DNA of 64,000 nt, taken from NCBI RefSeq assembly GCF_000786655.1, contig NZ_JROM01000003.1:39086-103085 (forward strand). The letters are read 5' to 3'. This stretch comes from Kocuria marina. Its GTDB lineage: Bacteria; Actinomycetota; Actinomycetes; Actinomycetales; Micrococcaceae. The translations under genes were made by a program, and so were the position numbers. Position 1 is the stretch's first letter, and each line of letters begins with the position of its first letter. Below are positions 26,570 to 36,553 of the stretch, piece after piece. The notes beneath the pieces were generated by a model. It was not told the origin of the DNA and searched no databases. It saw nothing but the letters and a program-made list of their open reading frames with translations.

Positions 26570-27616
26570 CTACCTCACGTACACCGTGGCTTCCAGAGTC
26601 GAGTTGCCCAGGTAGTGGCCCACGGAGGCGACGCTGGTTTTGGTGGCAGCAGATGTGTCCGGTGACTGGATGACGGCGCAGGATCCCCCGTGAGAAAGTT
26701 CCGCCAGCGAGGCCGCTTCATATTCTTTGGACTTCGCATCGCCGCTGAGTGGGGGCGCACCGCTCTCAGTCACCGCGTACTGGAAGGGCCGCCAATTGTG
26801 ACCGTTCGCGTTGACGCCAGTCTCCATGAGCTGTTCCTGGGTGGCGGCATGTGAACACAATGCGCCCCATGCGCCATTGAGCTGGGGAGGCATCACGGCG
26901 TTGAGTTCTTTCTGGGCATTCGGGCTGAAAATGCGGAAATTGATGTCGTTGCCCTTCAGCGTGGTGCCGTAGAGCTCAGCCAGCCGATCATTGCTGCCGA
27001 CGGGCACCTTTGCCTCGGGGGCTCCGGTGGCCCTGTCCGTTTCAGCGGATCGGTCGGAGGGAGTAAGGGTTATGCCCTCTCCCACAGTCGCGTGAGTCAC
27101 CTGGTGAGGGTACGCGCTCTCCGTGGCGAGAACGACGGTTTTCTTCTGGCCCGCAATTACTTCGTATTCATCCCAACTGAAAGCGTTGTGCACCTCGATG
27201 ATCCGGTTGGTGGCATCGACGCTCGAGCTCTCCGGCGCTTCCGATTCGTTCAGGTAGTCGCCGAGTGCGGTGTATTCGACCAGGTCACCGGCCGGCGTCG
27301 TGAAAGTCGCCTTCAGCGTGGTGATTGAGTCTGCGCCCTTGATGTTGTCAACGGTGACGGCCAGGAAATGCAGCGGAGTGTTCGATTTTCCCATCAACTG
27401 GCGGGCTTCCTCGACCCCGGACGGCGCTTTCACTTCAGCGGTAGCGGTGAATCGTGCCCCGTTATCACCGGCGCCTGACCAGTTCTGCACATCCTGGTAC
27501 ACCTGGGGGCTGGGCGCGCCTACGCTTGATTGGCCGGTGTCCGAGGCGTCATTGTTCGCGGAACACCCGGTGAGCACGACGAAGGCTAAAACCGCGACGG
27601 AGAGCGACCGTTTCAT
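26570..27616 (-). CDS. Orphan lipoprotein, 348 residues
   Basis: A clear lipoprotein signal (MKRSLSVAVLAFVVLTGC, lipobox LTGC at residue 18) leads into a Ser/Thr-rich linker and a beta-rich extracellular domain without a family I recognise. It is an exported surface protein anchored to the membrane lipid. The first in-frame ATG after the upstream gap is at 27616 with a cggaatt-poor but workable aaagtagatcccc leader. Base composition is visibly less GC-rich than on either side, and no neighbour is functionally linked, so it may have been acquired by transfer. Confidence 0.8.
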   Translation of the reverse strand: MKRSLSVAVLAFVVLTGCSANNDASDTGQSSVGAPSPQVYQDVQNWSGAGDNGARFTATAEVKAPSGVEEARQLMGKSNTPLHFLAVTVDNIKGADSITTLKATFTTPAGDLVEYTALGDYLNESEAPESSSVDATNRIIEVHNAFSWDEYEVIAGQKKTVVLATESAYPHQVTHATVGEGITLTPSDRSAETDRATGAPEAKVPVGSNDRLAELYGTTLKGNDINFRIFSPNAQKELNAVMPPQLNGAWGALCSHAATQEQLMETGVNANGHNWRPFQYAVTESGAPPLSGDAKSKEYEAASLAELSHGGSCAVIQSPDTSAATKTSVASVGHYLGNSTLEATVYVR

Positions 27617-27866
27617 GGGGGATCTACTTTCTCGGTGTGATGCGTGAGGGGAAATTCGAGCATACTGCGGCGACTTTGGCGTCGGGATCGAACAGGCGAT
27701 CATGACGGAGCTCAGAGGGTTGGACTGGTTCGATTCCCTTGAATGAGTCGTCGGAGTATTTTCCCGGGTGGTGTCGGCCGGCCGTTGTCGGCAGCACCGC
27801 CCTTGCTCTGAGAACTTCATGACGCGCAATGGTTAGGCTGGGGTCCCCGCACACGTCCCGAACGCC

Positions 27867-29399
27867 ATGGAGGACACGGTGGAACACTTCCCCACGTTGA
27901 CCGAGACCGTTGCCGCCCTGCGCCGCGGGGAGGTGACGAGCGAGGAGCTGACCCGGCGGACGCTCGAGCGGATCACCGAGCTCAACGAGCACCTGGGCGC
28001 GTTCATCCACGTGGCCCCGGAGGCCGCGCTGGACCGGGCCCGCGTCGCGGACGAGCAGCTCTCCGCGGTTCTAGGCGCGTCCTCCAAGAGTGAGGCCACC
28101 GAGGTGCCCACTCTCCTGGGCGTCCCCACCGCGCTCAAGGACGGGCACGACGTCGCGGGGATGCCCACCACGTGGGGCTCACTGACCACGCGGGACGAGA
28201 CCGGTACCGTGCCGCCCGCCGCCGCGTCCGAGCCGCTCGCCGCCACCCTCGAAGCCTCCGGCGCGGTGATCCTCGGCAAGACCCAGGTCCCCGAGTTCCT
28301 GCTCAACTGCTATTCGGAGAACCGCGCCTTCCCGCCGGCCCGCAACCCGTTCGCCCTGGACTGCTCCCCCGGTGGCTCCTCCGGGGGTCAGGCGGCCGCC
28401 GTGGCCGCGGGGATCCTGCCCGGGGCCGTGGGTTCCGACGGCGGCGGCTCCATCCGGATCCCCGCGGCGGCCTGCGGACTCATCGGCCTGAAGCCCAATC
28501 GTGGGCGTGTCCCGAGCAACGACGCCCTGTCCAACGTGGGACAACTGGGGGTCAACGGCCCCATCACGCGCACCGCCAGGGATGCCGCCCTGCTCATGGA
28601 CGTGCTGTGCCACACCCCCGGACACGATCGGATCGACCGCCCCGTCCGGGCCGCGCCCGAGCCGTCCTTCACGGCAGTGGTCGACGCCGCCCTGGCCGGG
28701 CGGATGCCGTGGGGTGAGCGCCCGCTGCGGATCGGTGTCAGCACGGCGTCGCCCTTCGACGAGACGTACGACATCTCCGTATCACCCGAGGCGCGTGCCG
28801 CGCTCGACGACGGGGTGCGGCGCCTCGAGCGGGCGGGGCACGACGTCGTCGACGCCCGGATCTCCTACGACCCGGCCTACCCGGACGCGTTCTTCCGGCT
28901 ATGGAGCACCGTCATGGGGCAGCTGCCGCTAACCGGGCAGGAAGGACAGCTCACGGGCCTGGCCCGGGCGTTCCGGGACCGCGCGCTGACACGGTCCGCG
29001 GTGGATCTCGCCGATGCCGTGGCGGTCCTGCGGGGCATCGAGGCCAATGTGATCAGCCAATATGCCCTGTACGACATGATCCTCACTCCGGCGCTGGCCA
29101 TGCCCCCGCGCCCGATCGGCTGGTTCCACGAGGGCTTCGACATCACCGACCCCGCCAGTGCCGAGCAGGATTATATGCGGCAATGCCAGTACACCCCGTG
29201 GACCTCCCTGATCAACGTGGTGGGGCTGCCCGCGATCACCATCCCCACCACGTGGGCTACACCCGAGCGAGGCAACTACCCCGGGCCGGTGCCCATGGGC
29301 GTGCACCTGGTGGGAGCGGCGTCGTCCGAGGCGTGGCTGCTCGCGCTCGCGGCGCAGTTGGACCCGCCGACCACGCCGCGCGCGTCCTTGGTGGCCTGA
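27867..29399 (+). CDS. Amidase signature-family amidase
   Basis: Hydrolyses an amide with a Ser-cisSer-Lys triad. The lysine is in VPTALKDGHDVAG (about residue 91), the cis-serine in DCSPGGSSGGQAAAVAAG (about 171-175) and the nucleophile serine in SDGGGSIRIPAAACG (about 195). 510 residues. Two starts are possible: ATG 27867, or GTG 27879, which has the better-placed ggagg box formed by the first codons. A TAGGCT -10-like hexamer is at 27834-27839. It is standalone, not GatA, because no gatB or gatC adjoin. Substrate unknown. Confidence 0.88.
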   Translation: MEDTVEHFPTLTETVAALRRGEVTSEELTRRTLERITELNEHLGAFIHVAPEAALDRARVADEQLSAVLGASSKSEATEVPTLLGVPTALKDGHDVAGMPTTWGSLTTRDETGTVPPAAASEPLAATLEASGAVILGKTQVPEFLLNCYSENRAFPPARNPFALDCSPGGSSGGQAAAVAAGILPGAVGSDGGGSIRIPAAACGLIGLKPNRGRVPSNDALSNVGQLGVNGPITRTARDAALLMDVLCHTPGHDRIDRPVRAAPEPSFTAVVDAALAGRMPWGERPLRIGVSTASPFDETYDISVSPEARAALDDGVRRLERAGHDVVDARISYDPAYPDAFFRLWSTVMGQLPLTGQEGQLTGLARAFRDRALTRSAVDLADAVAVLRGIEANVISQYALYDMILTPALAMPPRPIGWFHEGFDITDPASAEQDYMRQCQYTPWTSLINVVGLPAITIPTTWATPERGNYPGPVPMGVHLVGAASSEAWLLALAAQLDPPTTPRASLVA

Positions 29400-29488
29400 C
29401 GGCACCTGCTCTGAGCGCGAGCTGCGAGCGCGCTGCCACCGGCCGTTCGGGCCCCGGCGTGCGGTGCGCGGAAACCTGCGGAAAACGA

Positions 29489-29523
29489 CTGACGGGCGCC
29501 GCGATCGGGACTAGGTTTGAACC
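29489..29523 (+). promoter_or_regulatory. Sigma-A-like promoter of pgm giving a leaderless mRNA
   Basis: A -35-like ctgacg (29489-29494), a 17-base spacer and a -10-like taggtt (29512-29517) end six bases before the ATG at 29524. Transcription would start at or next to the A of the ATG. No ribosome site lies between. Confidence 0.5.
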
Positions 29524-31158
<1,635 letters not shown>

Positions 31159-31168
31159 GGTTGGAACG

Positions 31169-31195
31169 CCTCCCGCACCGGGCGGGTGCGGGAGG
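31169..31195 (+). terminator. Hairpin after pgm
   Basis: Perfect 11-bp arms cctcccgcacc and ggtgcgggagg with a 5-base loop. Confidence 0.8.
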
Positions 31196-31302
31196 AGGTG
31201 TTGACCGATGATAAGTATGAGTATTCAATGAGGGGCGACCCTCGCGGCACCGTGGTATACCCCTCGCCCCGGGGGCACATCACCGAAGGATGACACCCCC
31301 GC

Positions 31303-32385
31303 ATGAGGTCCACCCCCGCCCGCCCGGATTCCACGAGTCCTCTGGGCCCATCCAGCATGTTGCAGTCCGAGCCCTGGGAGCGTTTCCAGACCGATCTGGG
31401 GCGTACCACCCACAGGCTCCACGGGCCCGGATGGGATGCCCTGGTGGTGGAGGAGCGATCCCGCGCCGGCCGGATCTGGTACGCGCCCTACGGGCCCGTG
31501 CTGCAGCATCCGGCAGCGCTCCCGGACGCTCTCGAGGCCCTGCGGGAGGCCGCCCGCGCCGAGTCCGTGGGGTGGCTGCGGGTGGAACCGCAGCTGCCTG
31601 CTCCCGCGCAGACGCCCTTCGGGGACGCGGTGCAGCGACAGAACGCCACGGCGGCCTCCCTGGTGGCCCTGCTCCGGGCGCACGGCGCCCGCCCCGCTCC
31701 GCGTGACATCCAGCCCGCCCACACCCGCTGGGTGGATCTCACCCGTCCGCCCGAGGCGATCCTCAAGGCCATGACGGGCACCAACCGCAACCTGTGGCGC
31801 CGGTACCGGGACAAGGGTCTCACCCTCTCGTCCAGTTCGCACCCCAGCGCCGCGGATACCGTGATCGAGCTGCTGCACCGCACCGCGGGGCGCAAGGGGT
31901 TCACGGCCCAGACCTCCGAGTACCTGCGCACTGCGGCCCGCTCCCTAGGACCGCCCGGCAGCTGCACGGCGTACCTGAGCTCCGTGGACGGCACGGTGGT
32001 CAGCGCCCTGCTCACCTACGACTCCCCCACCACGCGGATCTTCGCGCACTCCGGCATGGACGCGGCGGTGCGCAAGCTGCGACCCAACCAGCCGCTGATC
32101 GCCCAGGCGCTGCTCGACGCCGCCGCGCAGGGTCAGTCGGTCGGCGACCTCTTCGGGATCGCGCCCCTGAGCCAGCCCGATCATCCGTGGACGGGCTTCA
32201 GCGCGTTCAAGCGCTCCTTCGGGGGCGCGGACGTGGCACTGGGCGGCACGTGGGACGTGCCCGTCGGCCGTGCCCGCTACGCGGCGTACCGGGGAATGCG
32301 TCGCGCCCGGGACGGAGCGGTCCAGCTCCGCGCCCGGGCGCGCACGGCGGTGTCCGAGGCCAGGGGTTCCCGCGCCTCGAATTAG
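31303..32385 (+). CDS. FemAB/FemX-like peptidoglycan bridge aminoacyltransferase
   Basis: 360 residues of the Fem family, two GNAT-type folds. The first half carries IWYAPYGPVLQHPAAL; the second has NRNLWRRYRDKGL, the GRKGFTAQTSEYL segment, and the characteristic PHxGLxxFKRSFGG-like ending HPWTGFSAFKRSFGGADV. Fem enzymes add amino acids from tRNA to the lipid II stem peptide. The serS gene is in the same window, but no functional link is shown. The stop codon overlaps that of the convergent gene (ttag at 32382-32385). Confidence 0.82.
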   Translation: MRSTPARPDSTSPLGPSSMLQSEPWERFQTDLGRTTHRLHGPGWDALVVEERSRAGRIWYAPYGPVLQHPAALPDALEALREAARAESVGWLRVEPQLPAPAQTPFGDAVQRQNATAASLVALLRAHGARPAPRDIQPAHTRWVDLTRPPEAILKAMTGTNRNLWRRYRDKGLTLSSSSHPSAADTVIELLHRTAGRKGFTAQTSEYLRTAARSLGPPGSCTAYLSSVDGTVVSALLTYDSPTTRIFAHSGMDAAVRKLRPNQPLIAQALLDAAAQGQSVGDLFGIAPLSQPDHPWTGFSAFKRSFGGADVALGGTWDVPVGRARYAAYRGMRRARDGAVQLRARARTAVSEARGSRASN

Positions 32386-33920
32386 CCCACCGGGTTCCGC
32401 CCGTCCCAGGCCCGGGCGTAGAAGTCCGAGGACAGCGAGTCCAGCAAGTCCCGGTAGTCCTCCGGTGCCAATGCCTGGACGGAGCCCTCGGGGGGCGTCT
32501 GGCGGCGCACGGACACGCCGAGGCCCGCAGCGCCGTTGTGCACCGATAGCCCCGCCGCCTCCAGGAGGGTGGGGTACATGGACAGCTGGTCCGCGCCCGC
32601 CCGCAGGGGCTGGTCCGAGGACTCCCCCGGGATCCACACGCGGTTGAAGATGGTGCGGTTGGGGTGATGGTCCAGCTGCTCATGGAACGCGTCCCCGGCG
32701 CTCATGTGCTTGAGGTGGTCCCCCATGACGACCACGGAGGTGTCCTCCAGGTAGCCCTGGACCCTCATGTGCTCGATGAAGCCCGCCACCTGCGTCATGG
32801 AGCACGCGAACACCGAGGTCACCTGGTTCTGGGTGTCCACGCCGCAGGAGTCGTAGACGTGCACCGGTTCGTGGGTGTCCAGGGTCAGCATGGACAGGTT
32901 GAACGGCTGGCCCGTGCGCTCGGAGCGGGCGTGCAGACGGTCCACCTCGTCCTTCGCGTGGGCCATGAGCCGCTCGTCGCTGAGCCCCCAGTCGCCGCGG
33001 AAGTTCTGCTCCGGCTCGCCGGCGGCCCGCCAGTCCGCGAGCCCCTTGTCCTCCGTGTAGCCGTGCGATCGCAGGAAGGCGTCCTTGCCGGCGAACGAGG
33101 AGTTGGCCCCGCCCAGGAACGTGCTGGTGTAGCCGTGGTTCTGCAGCACGTCCCCCAGACACGTGACGCCGCCCAGGTACTGCTCCATCCCGGCGCCGAT
33201 GTCACTCGAGCTGATGCCCTCCCCCGAGCTCTTGAGGGGGATGCCGCATTGGGTGGACGTGAGCCCGGCCATGGTCCAGCCGCCGCCTTCGTACTGCTGG
33301 AGGTCGGTGACGCTGCGCCAGCCGTCCTCCGCGCGGGTGACGTCCTCCAGGGGCTTGAACGCATTCTTCTCGAACAGCTGGTCGTCCGCGAGGGTCTGCT
33401 CCCCCGACTCGAGGTAGACCACCACCAGGTTGCGCTTGCCCGCGTCCCCGGTGACGGTGGGCTGGACGTAGCGCGATCCGATGTCGTGCGGGAACTTGGC
33501 GGCCTTGACGTAGCGGGGCAGGTCCACCGCGGACGCGAAGCTCGCGGTACCTCCCACCACCACCGCCGCCACCGCGATCGCGGAGGCGGAGCGGACCACG
33601 CCGCGCGGGGCGCGCGCAGTGTGCCCGGACAGGCGGGGGCGCCGCCACACCCACCGGCCCAGCGCGACCGCCAGGGTCAGCAGCACGGGAAGCACGCCGA
33701 TCAGCAGCACCGAGACCCACACGATCGACCCGCCGCCGCCGTCCGTCTGCACGGACACCAGGTTCATGCGCATCTGCCCCACGGAGATCTGACCCCAGTA
33801 GTGCCGGATCACCCCGGCGGCCGCCAGCAGGGTGAGGCCCAGCCAGATCAGGCCGTAGCAGAGCCCTCGGCCCGTCCACCGGCCCAGCCGTCTGCTCGCA
33901 CGCAGAAAACCCTCGGACAT
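32382..33920 (-). CDS. LTA synthase/OpgB-like sulfatase-fold membrane enzyme
   Basis: 512 residues: three N-terminal membrane helices (about residues 18-35, 65-90, 105-130), then an extracellular alkaline-phosphatase-fold domain. Motifs: NLVVVYLESGEQTL (metal glutamate), the catalytic threonine in GLTSTQCGIP, TLDTHEPVHVYDSCGV and VVVMGDHLKHMSAG (metal Asp-His). The family transfers glycerol phosphate from phosphatidylglycerol to glycolipids or glycans at the outer face. A wall-polymer role is likely; the exact acceptor is unknown. ATG at 33920 is preferred, since the longer frame adds no family sequence. Confidence 0.85.
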   Translation of the reverse strand: MSEGFLRASRRLGRWTGRGLCYGLIWLGLTLLAAAGVIRHYWGQISVGQMRMNLVSVQTDGGGGSIVWVSVLLIGVLPVLLTLAVALGRWVWRRPRLSGHTARAPRGVVRSASAIAVAAVVVGGTASFASAVDLPRYVKAAKFPHDIGSRYVQPTVTGDAGKRNLVVVYLESGEQTLADDQLFEKNAFKPLEDVTRAEDGWRSVTDLQQYEGGGWTMAGLTSTQCGIPLKSSGEGISSSDIGAGMEQYLGGVTCLGDVLQNHGYTSTFLGGANSSFAGKDAFLRSHGYTEDKGLADWRAAGEPEQNFRGDWGLSDERLMAHAKDEVDRLHARSERTGQPFNLSMLTLDTHEPVHVYDSCGVDTQNQVTSVFACSMTQVAGFIEHMRVQGYLEDTSVVVMGDHLKHMSAGDAFHEQLDHHPNRTIFNRVWIPGESSDQPLRAGADQLSMYPTLLEAAGLSVHNGAAGLGVSVRRQTPPEGSVQALAPEDYRDLLDSLSSDFYARAWDGRNPVG

Positions 33921-34166
33921 GTTGTGGACCTCGTGCTCCTCGATCACCGGTGCCAGCCGGCACCGCCGCGGCCCGGGCATGGTGTGCCGCCGCCTACATA
34001 TTCGTGTTCCTTCAAGGGTAGGACATGTTCCGGCCACCTGCTGTTCACCTTGTGGGCCCGCGCCGGCGCCGGACGCAGCAGGGGAGCCCACTGTCCGGCG
34101 CGGCGCCGATCGGTCCAGCGCGAGCCTGATGCTGTCCGCAGCCGGGCCGGGGAGCGCCTGTCCCGT

Positions 34167-34949
34167 TCAGCTCGCGTGGGTGAGGGCCTGCACCCAGACG
34201 GCCTCCGCCACGAGGATGCCGAGTTCCACCGTGACCCCACCGGACGCTACCGTGCCCACAACGTCGGGCGGCCCCTGCGTCGCCAGAGCGGCGGGCGAGC
34301 TGCCCCCCGGGACGTCACCGCCCGGCGTGGTGCCCCCGCCGCCTACGCGCACGCGCACCGTGGCGCTGCGGGCCGGGCCCGGAAGCATCCGCAGCACCGC
34401 GCCCGGCCGGATCTCCGCCTCCGCGAGCACCCGCAGGGTCTCGGGGCTCTCGTCCGAGACGCGCGTGACCCGCACGGGCTCCGGGTGGGTGACGTCCCCG
34501 AGCGGAACGGCCGGGGCGGGAGTGATCACCCCGTCCCGCGAGGGGATCGCATCCCCGTGCGGGTCCTCGGACGGGTGGCCGAGCTTGGCGTCCACACGGT
34601 CGATGAATCGGTCGGTGACGGCATGCTCGAGAACCTCGGCCTCGTCGTGGATCTCGTCCCACGCGTAGCCCAGCTCGGTGGCCAGGAACATCTCCAGGAT
34701 GCGGTGGCGGCGCACCATGTGCACGGCCACGTCACGTCCCTCGGCGGTCAGCTCCACGACCCCGTATGCGGGCCGGGTCACCAGGCCCTGTGCGGTGAGC
34801 TTCTTCAGCGCCTCGGACACGGTGGAGGCCGCCAGACCCATTCGCGCGGCCAGCGACGTGGTGGTCACCCGCTCCGGCTCCCACTCGCCCAGCCGCCAGA
34901 TGGTCTTCAGGTAGTCCTGGGTGGACGGGCTCAGCTCTGCGGGGTGCAC
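34167..34949 (-). CDS. DtxR-family metalloregulator, MntR-like
   Basis: 260 residues: an N-terminal winged helix (SLAARMGLAASTVSEALKKLTAQGLV, about 32-57), the dimerisation/metal domain and a C-terminal FeoA/SH3-like domain with a Gly/Pro insertion. Metal ligands favour manganese over iron: the position of DtxR Met10 is Asp12 (QDYLKTIW), and that of DtxR Cys102 is Glu105 (HDEAEVLEH), as in MntR. His79-like residues in HMVRRHRILE and Glu108/His109 are kept. It probably represses Mn uptake genes located elsewhere; no transporter adjoins. Confidence 0.88.
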   Translation of the reverse strand: MHPAELSPSTQDYLKTIWRLGEWEPERVTTTSLAARMGLAASTVSEALKKLTAQGLVTRPAYGVVELTAEGRDVAVHMVRRHRILEMFLATELGYAWDEIHDEAEVLEHAVTDRFIDRVDAKLGHPSEDPHGDAIPSRDGVITPAPAVPLGDVTHPEPVRVTRVSDESPETLRVLAEAEIRPGAVLRMLPGPARSATVRVRVGGGGTTPGGDVPGGSSPAALATQGPPDVVGTVASGGVTVELGILVAEAVWVQALTHAS

Positions 34950-35475
34950 GCGTTAAGCCTAGTGGCCCTCCGGGGACGTCCCCAAGGGTGCGCCCCGCGG
35001 CGTTCGCGCCGGGGATGACAGACGGCGACGACGGCGCTGCACCCCCTCCGGGGGCCGCGCCCGGGGTGTGCCCGGGGTCGCTTCGGGTGCCGCGGCACCC
35101 GGCGACGCCGCGCCATCGGCTGGGTGCGAGGGGTCACCGTGCGACGTCGTCAGGCCGTGCGACGGTGACGCGCCTGCGCGCAGGGCCCTGTACTCGCCCC
35201 GCGCGTCGAGGCAGCGACGGACCTCGCCCCGCGTGCGTTCGAGGAACAGTGGTGCGGTAGGTGGCATCCGTGCCGATGCTCACGATGAAGTTCAGGACGC
35301 TGACGCGGCCAGCACCACGCAGACCTGCACGAGGGGCAGGCCCATGCGTCGCAGTGTGGTGCGGAGATCCTCGAGCCGGGGTCCCGGGCGGTACAGATGG
35401 CTGGGCATGGGCTCATCCTCGCTGATGGCCGCCGGTCCTTGCCATCCCGTCGTGACTGGCACCAGGCCGTGGGTG
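34950..35475. other. Intergenic region at the edge of the defence island
   Basis: About 525 bp with no gene I can support. It contains a ccccc-tcc-ggggg hairpin (35042-35055) and a perfect 18-bp palindrome (cgggtgccgcggcacccg, 35084-35101). The minus strand from about 35409 reads a short possible protein start, MPSHLYRPGPRLEDLRTTLR...QVCVVLAASAS, then a stop, so it may be a decayed small membrane-protein gene. Confidence 0.5.
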
Positions 35476-36438
35476 TCATGACGACCACAGCGGTTGACGT
35501 TCCCACCCGTCCGGCGCGCCCATGGATGTGATGTCCAGACGGGCGACGGAAGGAAAACTTCTCAGGACAGCCGGCAACAACCTAGCGTTGCCCACGCTGA
35601 GGCCCCGCACGAGGTACTGCACCACAGTGAGCTGTGTAAAACACCGCGCGTTCTCGTCTTTGCCCCCGGCGGGGAAGTCCGGGTGGGCAGAGCGCGGCAG
35701 CTTGGGAACGAGAGTGTAGACACGGTTGTACATCCGGCCCTGGTGGGCGGCGTAGTTGCGCAGCATGTTCATGGACTTCAACCATGATCCAAGCTGAGCC
35801 GAGGAAAGCCCCACGCCCTCAGCCAACACATTCTGGGCCTTGAGCGGGGAAAGCCGGTATAGGGCAGAGAGACTGCCCCAGTCCATCACCTCGACGGCGG
35901 CCCAGATCGGCAGCTTGCTTCCGTAGTGCTCGCGATGGTGCGCCACGAAGTCTTCGCGTGAACACCTGACGTCTTCGGCGTGACGCTCGAGCCACCGCCG
36001 GTACTGTTGGGAGGGCTCGGCGGCGCTGCCTTGCACTCGCGCAGACGGCCCCATCAGTCGAGGCTCCAGATGAGCGCACGGGTCGATGCGCCCCAGCTCG
36101 TGACCCAGCAGTGCCCGCATGGCGAGCTCGATGGGTCCGAGAGCAGCCAGAACCGCCGCGCGCAATCGGGCATCGAACTCGTAGAGAGCCATCACATCGT
36201 CGAAAGACGTGCCCTCCAGGAACGTGTTGCTCCTGCCCTCACCATCGAGGCGGCGGCGGCGGTAGGGGTACCAGTACCCACTGAGCCGGTAGTAGTCGGT
36301 CGTGCGGAGCACTCTTTCGGCCCGTGCGGGATCCGCCACCTGCATCCCACGTGACTGCAACAAACGAACCTGCTCCGAGTAGGTCTGGAAGACCTTGGGC
36401 GGCCTTTCCCGTTCTGGAACACCACCGTCTGTTCGCAT
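35476..36438 (-). CDS. Abi_2 (AbiD/AbiF) family abortive-infection protein
   Basis: 320 residues of the Abi_2 family. The family motif DYYRLSGYWYPYR is at about residues 47-59. A HEPN-type RNase motif R-N-Y-A-A-H occurs in MLRNYAAHQGRMYNR near residues 225-239 (an RX4H pattern). HEPN Abi proteins cut RNA and stop growth of infected cells. It lies 115 bp downstream of the Type ISP restriction-modification gene on the same strand. ATG at 36438; an out-of-frame ATG 8 bases earlier may compete. The gap upstream carries a palindrome and a hairpin that may control it. Confidence 0.9.
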   Translation of the reverse strand: MRTDGGVPERERPPKVFQTYSEQVRLLQSRGMQVADPARAERVLRTTDYYRLSGYWYPYRRRRLDGEGRSNTFLEGTSFDDVMALYEFDARLRAAVLAALGPIELAMRALLGHELGRIDPCAHLEPRLMGPSARVQGSAAEPSQQYRRWLERHAEDVRCSREDFVAHHREHYGSKLPIWAAVEVMDWGSLSALYRLSPLKAQNVLAEGVGLSSAQLGSWLKSMNMLRNYAAHQGRMYNRVYTLVPKLPRSAHPDFPAGGKDENARCFTQLTVVQYLVRGLSVGNARLLPAVLRSFPSVARLDITSMGAPDGWERQPLWSS

Positions 36439-36461
36439 GGCACCATGCTACGAAAAAAGAG

Positions 36462-36497
36462 GACCGGCCCTGGACCCCAGAGAGGGCGGAACCGGTC
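36462..36497 (-). terminator. Hairpin with U-tract directly before abi
   Basis: Read on the minus strand, gaccgg...ccct pairs with agggccggtc (10 pairs, a 5-base bulge) and is followed by ctcttttttcg; the T-run is at plus 36453-36458, 14 bases from the abi ATG. It can terminate the restriction-modification transcript, or act as an attenuator or the end of a short RNA upstream of abi. Confidence 0.65.
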
Positions 36498-36509
36498 TTG
36501 ATAGTAAGA

Positions 36510-36529
36510 GTGTATACCGTGGCATACAC
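36510..36529. promoter_or_regulatory. 20-bp palindrome upstream of abi
   Basis: gtgtataccgtggcatacac is an inverted repeat (8 of 9 positions match on each arm). It lies 72-91 bases upstream of the abi ATG, before the hairpin, and is AT-richer than its surroundings. It may be an operator overlapping a promoter (tataca -10-like). Confidence 0.5.
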
Positions 36530-36553
36530 ACGCACCACCCCGACCAGCCCACC

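Noticed and set aside
26570..27829. Longer form of the lipoprotein gene starting about 70 codons upstream
   Set aside because: The extra residues have no signal-peptide character and would bury the lipobox.
32664..35018. 784-codon open frame antisense to the LTA-synthase-like and MntR-like genes
   Set aside because: No recognisable domain; covers two well-supported genes on the other strand.
36439..36446. Alternative abi start 8 bases upstream
   Set aside because: The ATG is out of frame with the Abi_2 motifs.
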